A stretch of DNA of 64,000 bases from Psychroserpens luteolus (GTDB lineage Bacteria > Bacteroidota > Bacteroidia > Flavobacteriales > Flavobacteriaceae), in NCBI RefSeq assembly GCF_021032705.1, contig NZ_JAHVXI010000004.1, positions 1-64,000 on the forward strand, given 5' to 3'. Shown in pieces: positions 54,117 to 60,653 of this stretch. Position numbers and translations under genes: made by a program. The notes beneath the pieces are model-generated. The model made no database searches, was not told the DNA's origin, and saw only the letters and a list, made by a program, of their open reading frames with translations. How positions within the stretch are numbered: position 1 is the first letter of the stretch; every line of letters starts with the position of its first letter.

Positions 54117-55076
54117 ATGAAAACAATGAAAACTTATGCAATGATTTTTATTTTGACCCTAAGTACAATCTTAGTTCAAGGTCAATCAAACAAAGAGAAC
54201 AACTCTAAGACAACCTATCCTACCAGCTTTAATACTGTGAAAGTTGATGGCTTGGATATTTTTTATCGAGAAGCTGGCCCTAAAAATGCACCTACTTTAG
54301 TCTTATTACATGGCTATCCAACATCATCTCACATGTTCCGTAATTTAATGAAGGATCTGTCATCAGAGTATCATTTAATTGCACCAGATTACCCTGGATA
54401 TGGGAGAAGTTCGCAACCTGCTATGAAAGATTTTGACTATACTTTTGAAAATATGTCTATCATCATAGAAAAATTTTTAGGGAAACTTAACGTTGACACT
54501 TACAGTTTGTATTTAATGGATTATGGAGCACCTATAGGATACCGAATTTTTGAAAGACATCCTGAACGCGTCGAAGCTTTTATAGTGCAAAATGGGAATG
54601 CTTATAAAGAAGGATTAACAGAGTTTTGGAATCCTTTAAGAGCTTATTGGAACGATTATACTGTAGCTAATGGAAAGGCACTTGAAGGGTTTCATTCATT
54701 AGAAGGTTTAAAATGGCAGTATACTCATGGCGTGCAAGATATCTCTAAAGTGAGTCCTGACAATTGGCATATCGATTTGCAACACCTCAGTAGACCTGAG
54801 AATAATGAAATTCAATTAGCCATGTTTTATGACTATCGTACTAATGTAAGCTTATACCCAAAGTGGCAAAAACTATTTAGAAAGTACCAACCACCAACAT
54901 TAATTGTTTGGGGAAAGAATGATATTATTTTTCCGTCTGAAGGTGCTTATCCTTATAAGAGAGACTTGAAAAATGTAGAGTTTCATTTATTAGATACTGG
55001 GCATTTTGCTTTAGAGGAAAAAGGTGACGAAATTGCTAATTATATTTCTAAATTCTTACAGAAGAATTTAAAATAG
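54117..55076 (+). CDS. Exported alpha/beta hydrolase with Asp nucleophile (haloalkane dehalogenase / epoxide hydrolase-like)
   Basis: A 319-aa protein with a signal peptide (MIFILTLSTILVQGQ). Oxyanion motif LLHGYPTSSHMFRNLM (about 63-78), APDYPGYGRSS, and a nucleophile elbow YLMDYGAPIGYRI (about 136-148) where Asp replaces the Ser of esterases, as in dehalogenases and epoxide hydrolases. IVWGKNDIIFP supplies the acid and DTGHFALEEKG the His. Substrate unknown. The gene is set up as the target of the adjacent TetR regulator, which suggests a response to a small toxic molecule. A terminator follows. Confidence 0.9.
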   Translation: MKTMKTYAMIFILTLSTILVQGQSNKENNSKTTYPTSFNTVKVDGLDIFYREAGPKNAPTLVLLHGYPTSSHMFRNLMKDLSSEYHLIAPDYPGYGRSSQPAMKDFDYTFENMSIIIEKFLGKLNVDTYSLYLMDYGAPIGYRIFERHPERVEAFIVQNGNAYKEGLTEFWNPLRAYWNDYTVANGKALEGFHSLEGLKWQYTHGVQDISKVSPDNWHIDLQHLSRPENNEIQLAMFYDYRTNVSLYPKWQKLFRKYQPPTLIVWGKNDIIFPSEGAYPYKRDLKNVEFHLLDTGHFALEEKGDEIANYISKFLQKNLK

Positions 55077-55084
55077 AACCAATT

Positions 55085-55118
55085 AAAAAAACCTGATAGA
55101 TTACTATCAGGTTTTTTT
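55085..55118 (+). terminator. Terminator after the hydrolase gene
   Basis: Perfect stem AAAACCTGATAG / CTATCAGGTTTT with an ATTA loop and a T-run, 8 bp after the stop. Confidence 0.93.
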
Positions 55119-55186
55119 AGTTTATAATTACCGAAAGGACATAGTGTTCTAGGGTGTTTTCGGATTATTTAATTTTTCCCTTCCCA

Positions 55187-55639
55187 TTAAAACCCATCTG
55201 GCATTGGAATGTTTTGCCAATGATTCATGCTATCCAAAATTCCACCCATTAGTGCCAAGGTAATCATCCAATAGAGAATATTAATAAGCATATGTTTCCA
55301 TTTTCTGCGTCCGAAAAAACCTTGGACTACAATAACAGGAGCAACTGTTGTCACAGCAATGAATGTCCCATGCCAAGCACCATGCGCAAAGGTGTCAAAA
55401 TCACCTTCCTGATTAATCCCAGAGTTATTAAAATTCAAAAGAAAAAACGACAGAAAGAAAGACAATAGAATAGCAACGATAAGTGTCACTATGTTATTTG
55501 GTTTTTTTGTTTGATTCTCTCTGGTACTTATAGTATCTAACCATACATTACCAAACACATTTTTGTGGTAATAGAGAAATCCGATTAGTATTGGCATTAG
55601 CGTTGCTAAAACCATTGAAAGCCAGCTGATGTCATCCAT
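55187..55639 (-). CDS. DUF1761-family membrane protein
   Basis: A 150-aa protein with four hydrophobic helices and the DUF1761 opening (SWLSMVLATLMPILIGFLYY, about 5-24) plus FDTFAHGAWHGTF in the middle. Function unknown. First of a minus-strand run of small envelope genes reaching to 57750. Confidence 0.82.
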   Translation of the reverse strand: MDDISWLSMVLATLMPILIGFLYYHKNVFGNVWLDTISTRENQTKKPNNIVTLIVAILLSFFLSFFLLNFNNSGINQEGDFDTFAHGAWHGTFIAVTTVAPVIVVQGFFGRRKWKHMLINILYWMITLALMGGILDSMNHWQNIPMPDGF

Positions 55640-55678
55640 GATTAAAGATCTATTTTGATTAACCTTATGAAGATACTA

Positions 55679-56179
55679 TTATTTATCCAAAGCCACCAAA
55701 TGTGCTTTCCATTCACTTGGAATATCGGTTAGTGCATACACTTTTAATCCGTCCATTTCAATGCCAGCTGTAGATTGTGTTAAGGTGGCGTTTATAAATT
55801 CTGTATCCAATTTGTACATGGCTCCAGATGCTGGATCGATTATGAGCATTCCTAACAATCCACCAATAAGAATGTTCCCAAAATACCATCCGTCTAGTTT
55901 GAACTCAACAGGAACAATTTTAACATCATAGCCTTCTTTTTCAAATTTTACCTCATATCTGGCCTTAGAAAAATAACCGTTTCCCGCTTTTAGTTTTAAT
56001 GTTGCTGGTGTATTACCAGTATAAACGTCATTACCTTTTTTGTCAGTAATCGTAATTTTTGCTCCAGAAGGAGAACTGTCAATGGAAATAGGATACTTTG
56101 ATTTACTAACAATACTAGCGCAACTGGTTGATAATAAAATGATGCTTGCTAAAAAAAGGGCTGTGATTTTTCGTGTCAT
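55679..56179 (-). CDS. Lipoprotein with PEGA-like domain
   Basis: A 166-aa lipoprotein (ASIILLSTSC, Cys about 20). Residues 32-95 form a PEGA-like beta module (ISIDSSPSGAKITITD ... YTGNTPATLKLKAG ... YEVKFEKEGYD). A Gly-rich hydrophobic piece (FGNILIGGLLGMLIIDP) follows, as in several PEGA lipoproteins of Gram-negatives. Probably surface or periplasmic; function unknown. Confidence 0.83.
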   Translation of the reverse strand: MTRKITALFLASIILLSTSCASIVSKSKYPISIDSSPSGAKITITDKKGNDVYTGNTPATLKLKAGNGYFSKARYEVKFEKEGYDVKIVPVEFKLDGWYFGNILIGGLLGMLIIDPASGAMYKLDTEFINATLTQSTAGIEMDGLKVYALTDIPSEWKAHLVALDK

Positions 56180-56216
56180 GTACTAATGAATTTTGATTGG
56201 TTTGTAATTTGATTTT

Positions 56217-56882
56217 TTATTTTATTATGTGTTGGATAAGACCATGATTAATAGTCTCGGTATTTAACTTGATATAATTATAGGAGCTAACTTCTGCATC
56301 TTTAAGCGTTAGAATCAAAACCTTATTTTTGTGCGCATACACCATGTGGTTATCTACCATAAGATATGCCTTACCAAATTCCGATTCGAGTTCCGCTTTT
56401 GAGCGTCCGACAAGATTCGCTTGTTTGAGATTATCATCGCTATTAAAGATTCGCAGTTCAATTAAGATTTCAGTGTCATCATCATAAGTATGTTTCTTCT
56501 TGCCATGTTTAAAGACGATGATTTGGTCAATGCGCTTAACATCGGTAAAGTTCTCGGTAGGATAATTATACAAATAGAAAATGGAGTCTTTAATGTTCGG
56601 CTGAAAATAATAAGACTTACCATTAGTAACACCTGTCGTGGTATAATTAATGTCTTTTGAGTTTTTAAAATCGTGTAAGTCGATAGGATGTTCAAGAAAC
56701 TCAGCTAGTTTTAAGTTTGGTGTTGTTTGTGGTTTGACTTCTACCACCAATTCTGAAGTTTCATTAAAAGGTTTATTATAGCTACGCTGAACGTCATACA
56801 AGGTATAAAACACAAAGCCAATCGTAAAAATGACGAAAAAGGCAAATACGAAAATTAGTATGTCTTTGGTTGTTTGTCTCAA
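56217..56882 (-). CDS. Hypothetical membrane-anchored protein
   Basis: A 221-aa protein with an N-terminal membrane helix (about 8-28, ILIFVFAFFVIFTIGFVFYTL) and a periplasmic domain of about 190 residues with beta character. It includes VGRSKAELESEFGKAYLMVDNHMVYAHKN, a pattern like small outer-membrane-assembly lipoproteins (SmpA/BamE-like), but this is only a resemblance. No named family. Confidence 0.72.
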   Translation of the reverse strand: MRQTTKDILIFVFAFFVIFTIGFVFYTLYDVQRSYNKPFNETSELVVEVKPQTTPNLKLAEFLEHPIDLHDFKNSKDINYTTTGVTNGKSYYFQPNIKDSIFYLYNYPTENFTDVKRIDQIIVFKHGKKKHTYDDDTEILIELRIFNSDDNLKQANLVGRSKAELESEFGKAYLMVDNHMVYAHKNKVLILTLKDAEVSSYNYIKLNTETINHGLIQHIIK

Positions 56883-56970
56883 ATGGTTTAAGCGTTATTC
56901 TATCTTGTGTTTAATTGGTTAGAACTAAAATAGCAAATAAAAGCATAATGTAGGAAAATGCGTAAGGTTT

Positions 56971-57750
56971 TTAATTTCCAAACGGACTTTTAGCAGTCGC
57001 GAACGGACTTTCAAATGGTTTCCACGCTGTTGTTGTTAGCGATTTTCCATCTATGTTCATTGGTGTAAATCTCACTTTATACTTGCCTTTTCCATTAAAC
57101 CGAAACGCTCCCGAGCACATGCCGTGTCCGATATACAATTGGTCCTCTCTTCCTATTAAGTAAAACGTCGTACTTGTATTAGTGCTAATTTCTATGACTT
57201 CTGTTTTAAACCAAACTTCAGATTCTGGCATGTTCTTAATTTTAAAGATCGCGTATGCTGATGGTCCACAGCCATAGTAAGCCACTTCAGAGGTTTTAAA
57301 TTCAAGTGTTAGGTTAGAATGGAGCGGCGTACTTGATGTATTACCAGTCGTCGTCCAATAGACTTTTTCTCTTTTCTTTTTTTTACGATTGTATTTCATC
57401 ATTTCTGCGCCTTCACTGTTGGTTTGGTCTGTGTATTTAAGGACGTAGGTTGTATTGGGTTTTAATTCGGAAACAGGGCAAAAAATAGCTTGTGTTAATT
57501 GCATTTGTCCTTTTAAAATATCTTGAAGGTGTAGTTCAATTAATTCACCATGCTCACTTTCCAGATAAATAGTGCGCTCTTTAAAACCGTTTATTGTTTT
57601 TTGACTAAAGGCATAACCTTGAATAATAAACATTGAATTTAAGCTAATCTCTCTGGTATCGGGAAAGAAATACATGCCTTTGGATGTGCAATCTGCAGTG
57701 ACCGAGTTGAAGCTCAAGCTCAAGAGTAGAAGAATGATAAATTTTTTCAT
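56971..57750 (-). CDS. Hypothetical secreted protein
   Basis: A 259-aa protein with a signal peptide (MKKFIILLLLSLSFNSVTA). The mature part is beta-rich with several Cys (DCTSKG, FCPVSEL, YGCGPSAY, HGMCSGAF) that could form disulphides, and a basic KYNRKKKKREK stretch near the middle. No recognised family. Head of the minus-strand run. Confidence 0.7.
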   Translation of the reverse strand: MKKFIILLLLSLSFNSVTADCTSKGMYFFPDTREISLNSMFIIQGYAFSQKTINGFKERTIYLESEHGELIELHLQDILKGQMQLTQAIFCPVSELKPNTTYVLKYTDQTNSEGAEMMKYNRKKKKREKVYWTTTGNTSSTPLHSNLTLEFKTSEVAYYGCGPSAYAIFKIKNMPESEVWFKTEVIEISTNTSTTFYLIGREDQLYIGHGMCSGAFRFNGKGKYKVRFTPMNIDGKSLTTTAWKPFESPFATAKSPFGN

Positions 57751-57891
57751 GATGTGAGTTTCCTAAGTCGCATCAAATATCATTCCGTTGCTAGTTGGGT
57801 TGGTGTGTTTATTACTAATGAACACATAAGATGGAGCAATTAGTTGTATCTTGTAGTTATTCTATTAAGTTGAAAATTAAATTAAAGATCA

Positions 57892-58281
57892 ATGATGTGG
57901 AAATACCTACTCGCTTGGATTCCTATGGTGTTTATCGCTATTTTAAACGGATTGTTTCGTGAGAAAGTTTTAGCAAATCGTTTTAAAGAATTGAGTGCAC
58001 ATCAATTATCTACAGTGACGCTCATTGTTTTGTTTGGATTATACATTTGGATCCTCCTGCGCTTTTTAAAACTTGAATCTGCTAAAGACGCCTTACAATT
58101 AGGTGTGTTTTGGTTAGGTTGTACCGTTGTTTTTGAGTTTCTATTTGGACACTATATTGCAGGTCATTCTTGGAGCAAATTATTTAACGATTATAATATT
58201 CTCGAAGGACGCGTATGGATATTTGTTCTTATTTGGACAATGATAGGGCCTTATGTGGTTTATAGGATGCAGGGTTGGTAG
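57892..58281 (+). CDS. Hypothetical small membrane protein
   Basis: A 129-aa protein with four hydrophobic helices (about 1-20, 42-62, 75-95, 105-124). Conserved-looking motifs include GLFREKVL and LFGHYIAGHSW. No soluble domain and no recognised family. It stands alone between genes on the other strand. Confidence 0.75.
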   Translation: MMWKYLLAWIPMVFIAILNGLFREKVLANRFKELSAHQLSTVTLIVLFGLYIWILLRFLKLESAKDALQLGVFWLGCTVVFEFLFGHYIAGHSWSKLFNDYNILEGRVWIFVLIWTMIGPYVVYRMQGW

Positions 58282-58306
58282 TTGGTTATACGATTTGTGA
58301 TAAACG

Positions 58307-58858
58307 TTATTTTAAGTCTATAGGAGGAAGTGGAGGAGGCGGAGGAACAAAGTCAAATTTTTCATAAACTTTTTTAGTTTCTGAGAGATAGTCCTTGCAT
58401 TGGGACAACCACCAAGTGTTTATGTCTTCTGAAGTTGTATAAACTTTTGAATCATAAAAACTCACCACTGTACTTTCAGGATTTATGTTTACCGTTGATT
58501 TAATCACAAAATAATAGTTACCTCGATTAAAGTCTTCATTCTCTTTTTTTATAATTTCAAAACAGATGATAACCATTTTAAAGGTATTCGAACGTTCGGT
58601 TAAGTAGAAATGAGGTAGCGTATATATAGATGTATTTGGTATTGCATTTTTAATTTGCGCTTTCAATGTTTCACTTTCTGAGTCGCTTAGTTTTAAATCA
58701 TCAACATTGGATTTTTCAATATGCTTAATTATAGAAAACGTAGCTCCTGTTACAGTCTTGAAATCTTCCTTCGTTATAGTTTGACCATAGCTATGGATTG
58801 TTGTCAATAGGCATACTATTAAAGTGCTCGTTTTTATAAGTTTTATCAAGGTGATCAT
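58307..58858 (-). CDS. Hypothetical secreted protein with Pro-rich tail
   Basis: A 183-aa protein with a signal peptide (STLIVCLLTTIHSYGQ) and a mixed alpha/beta body. The last residues are a proline run (FVPPPPPLPPIDLK). No family recognised. It ends the ordinary genes just before the cassette-like unit. Confidence 0.7.
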   Translation of the reverse strand: MITLIKLIKTSTLIVCLLTTIHSYGQTITKEDFKTVTGATFSIIKHIEKSNVDDLKLSDSESETLKAQIKNAIPNTSIYTLPHFYLTERSNTFKMVIICFEIIKKENEDFNRGNYYFVIKSTVNINPESTVVSFYDSKVYTTSEDINTWWLSQCKDYLSETKKVYEKFDFVPPPPPLPPIDLK

Positions 58859-58917
58859 GTATGGCTTGTGACGAAGTTAGTGAAAGGAAATGAATCGGAG
58901 GAAAATTTGTAGGGTTT

Positions 58918-58991
58918 TGCTAACGCCAGCTCGCTTTGCTCGTATCCGAGCACACAAAGTAAACAATGGGTTATACACGTTGTTAGGTGTA
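58918..58991 (-). other. attC-like recombination site at the 3' end of the cassette
   Basis: On the minus strand: ACCTAAC (fits RYYYAAC), a folded middle with TGCTCG-GATA-CGAGCA extended by CTTT / AAAG across an unpaired GTG, and a closing GTTAG (core of GTTRRRY, with the last bases off consensus). Total about 74 nt, within the known attC range. The inner L boxes expected in attC are not clear. It directly follows the stop of the 291-aa gene, the usual place for attC. Confidence 0.5.
58982..58991 (+). repeat. Terminal inverted copy, left (GTTAGGTGTA)
   Basis: GTTAGGTGTA, exact reverse complement of TACACCTAAC at 60232-60241. It lies 9 bp beyond the end of the 291-aa gene. On the minus strand it contains the R''-like box of the attC-like site. 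Confidence 0.9.
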
Positions 58992-59000
58992 GTTTAAGAA

Positions 59001-59876
59001 CTAACGAATACTTTTAAATGATACATCATTGAGCCAATCTTTTAAAAAACCGTTAAAAATCTTCTCTTTTAATAATACTAAAAAAATATCCTTCCAAGCC
59101 TCAATCGAATTAGTATCAAATGGAATTCTTGAGCCATCAGGTTGGGTAGTAACTCTTGATTGAAATTCTAACGTAACATCTATGGTAGACCAATTTTGAT
59201 TAGATGGAGCCATAATATCTAACCATGTTAGCCATATGATATTAGATATGTTCTGTTTTCCAGATACTTTTATGTCCGTCCTGCCTCTTGAATCGAAGCC
59301 AACTTTACTTATTGGGCTAGATTTACTTCCAATTGCTGGAATAATTCTTTCCATAAGTTCATAATTTGGAATTTGCTTTCTTTGTGTTTTATTTGTTGGT
59401 TTAAAATTTTCTAATTGAAACTGAAAATTATAATGACAACTATAAGGAATAAAAATAATATTACTTGCTAATCCTTCAATATAAGTAGAGACTTGTCTAT
59501 ATAAATTGACAAAAAAATCAAAAAATTTATCAACAGTCTTAAGAAAATTATTCAAATTTGAACCAGACCTCTGAAATCCATAATAATTTTTACCAATTTC
59601 TAATTGAAATCCAAAAATATCATCTGAATAATTAATTTTAATATTATTCTCTAAATCAACTTTAACATCATCAAAATTAAAGAGTTTCTCCTCCTTGAGT
59701 TTGGTAATTATCTCCGATATACATAAATCTGCAATTGTACTTTTCACAGATTGTTCAGATAACGATGATATCTCTGTAAAACGTATATAGTAACTAAATG
59801 AAGAAATATCAGTTATATCATCAATCATTAAGTTACCTTCATTAAACTTTTCAAAAACGTTTACTTTATTTTCCAT
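59001..59876 (-). CDS. Cassette gene 2: hypothetical protein, 291 aa
   Basis: A 291-aa soluble protein with no signal peptide or membrane helix and no family I can name. It has alternating helix and strand character, several aromatic-rich stretches (NYYGFQRSG, FFDFFVNLYRQV, CHYNFQFQLENF) and an ending LKEKIFNGFLKDWLNDV. The overall order, with a strand-rich middle and a closing helix, is loosely like uncharacterised sporadic families linked to defence or phage, but this is not a match. Start ATG follows the stop of the membrane/coil gene without a gap (TAAATG), so the two are translated together. Confidence 0.75.
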   Translation of the reverse strand: MENKVNVFEKFNEGNLMIDDITDISSFSYYIRFTEISSLSEQSVKSTIADLCISEIITKLKEEKLFNFDDVKVDLENNIKINYSDDIFGFQLEIGKNYYGFQRSGSNLNNFLKTVDKFFDFFVNLYRQVSTYIEGLASNIIFIPYSCHYNFQFQLENFKPTNKTQRKQIPNYELMERIIPAIGSKSSPISKVGFDSRGRTDIKVSGKQNISNIIWLTWLDIMAPSNQNWSTIDVTLEFQSRVTTQPDGSRIPFDTNSIEAWKDIFLVLLKEKIFNGFLKDWLNDVSFKSIR

Positions 59877-60197
59877 TTATATTTCCTTTAAATGATTAGT
59901 TAATACATCAGTTAGTTCTTTTATCTCTTCTGCTAAACTATCAATTTTTTTTTGATCTTCAATTCCCTTACTTCTATCAAGTACCTTTAACTGATTTTGT
60001 TTATTTTCGACAATTGATGTCAACATTTGTATTTTTAAACTAAGAATAGAATTTGTTAGTTGTGAATTAGAATTTATGATAGATTTTTGATTTTGTTTAT
60101 TTGCCTTATTTTGAATTAATAAAGTAATGAACATAGCCAAAAACATTAAAAAATTGACTATTAATAAACCTATATTAATTTTTTCTGCAGTTGTCAT
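59877..60197 (-). CDS. Cassette gene 1: membrane-anchored coiled-coil protein
   Basis: A 106-aa protein: N-terminal membrane helix (about 8-27, IGLLIVNFLMFLAMFITLLI), then a polar helix likely to form a coiled coil (SILSLKIQMLTSIVENKQNQL, KKIDSLAEEIKELTDVL). The sort of small membrane anchor that often accompanies an effector. It is first in the cassette, 34 bp after the terminal repeat, and abuts the 291-aa gene. Confidence 0.75.
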   Translation of the reverse strand: MTTAEKINIGLLIVNFLMFLAMFITLLIQNKANKQNQKSIINSNSQLTNSILSLKIQMLTSIVENKQNQLKVLDRSKGIEDQKKIDSLAEEIKELTDVLTNHLKEI

Positions 60198-60231
60198 ATT
60201 ATACTATTTAAATTATTTTCTTTTCAACAAT

Positions 60232-60241
60232 TACACCTAAC
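60232..60241 (+). repeat. Terminal inverted copy, right (TACACCTAAC)
   Basis: TACACCTAAC, exact reverse complement of 58982-58991. On the minus strand it reads GTTAGGTGTA and contains GTTAGGT, a full match to the integron core site GTTRRRY. Confidence 0.9.
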
Positions 60242-60261
60242 TAGTTATATGAAGACAAATG

Positions 60262-60298
60262 TTCCTGTTTTTGGGAAGTATATTACCAAAAACAGGAA
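60262..60298. terminator. Strong hairpin just outside the cassette
   Basis: Perfect 13-bp stem TTCCTGTTTTTGG / CCAAAAACAGGAA with an 11-nt loop. The T-run is inside the stem, so it is only a possible terminator; it may instead belong to a folded recombination site. Confidence 0.5.
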
Positions 60299-60400
60299 TT
60301 AAGTTCCATTTTATAGCTTATAAAGCTATAACAATATCCAATACCATGTATACGTAGTTCTACGTATTTTTTGGATAAAAAGAAGTTTATTGGTTAGAGT

Positions 60401-60490
60401 TTACACTGCTAAATTATCAACTTGGGTATTCATCTCATTACGGAAAGCCGTATCCAAGACGAGATTTTTGATTTTAGCTTGGGTAAGAAT
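60401..60490 (-). pseudogene. Short coding remnant
   Basis: The minus strand reads ILTQAKIKNLVLDTAFRNEM followed by NTQVDNLAV and a stop. Upstream the frame soon meets a stop with no good start. It looks like the last 29 residues of a lost gene. The parent family is not recognised. Confidence 0.3.
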
Positions 60491-60653
60491 AAAAAAACAA
60501 ATACATCATGTTTGTGGTTTTTGGATGTGTTAAAAGAATGTCATTATGTATAACAAATTACACGTGTTTGAACCTACTGTTAAACTTCAAGGTCTCATCT
60601 TAGCCTTCGTAAATATTTCCTTATTATTGTAGGACTTAACTTATAAACGTGAT

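Larger units (their letters stand above)
58924..60240 (-). mobile_element. Integron-cassette-like unit carrying two genes
   Basis: Read on the minus strand the unit begins G|TTAGGTGTA (60241 downward), carries the 106-aa and 291-aa genes with little spare DNA, and ends with TACACCTAAC plus the attC-like fold and GTTAG. The first and last 10-bp sequences are exact reverse complements, as in cassettes cut from a circle at GTT. The unit looks more AT-rich than its surroundings. No integrase or attI is in the window, so this is either a solitary cassette or a look-alike. Confidence 0.5.
60198..60653. other. Intergenic region beyond the cassette: three hairpins and a coding remnant
   Basis: 456 bp with no intact gene. 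It contains the cassette end at 60232-60241, then three inverted repeats in a row: 60262-60298 (13-bp stem TTCCTGTTTTTGG), 60311-60331 (8-bp stem TTATAGCT) and 60351-60366 (TACGTA-GTTC-TACGTA). At 60401-60490 the minus strand encodes 29 residues with good coding character. GTTAG at 60393-60397 may be the far edge of a second, poorer attC-like region. Confidence 0.55.

Noticed and set aside
58586-58600. ATTCGAACGTTCGGT, similar to the TetR palindromes
   Set aside because: It lies inside a coding sequence and has only one good ACCGAA-type half-site, so it is probably chance.
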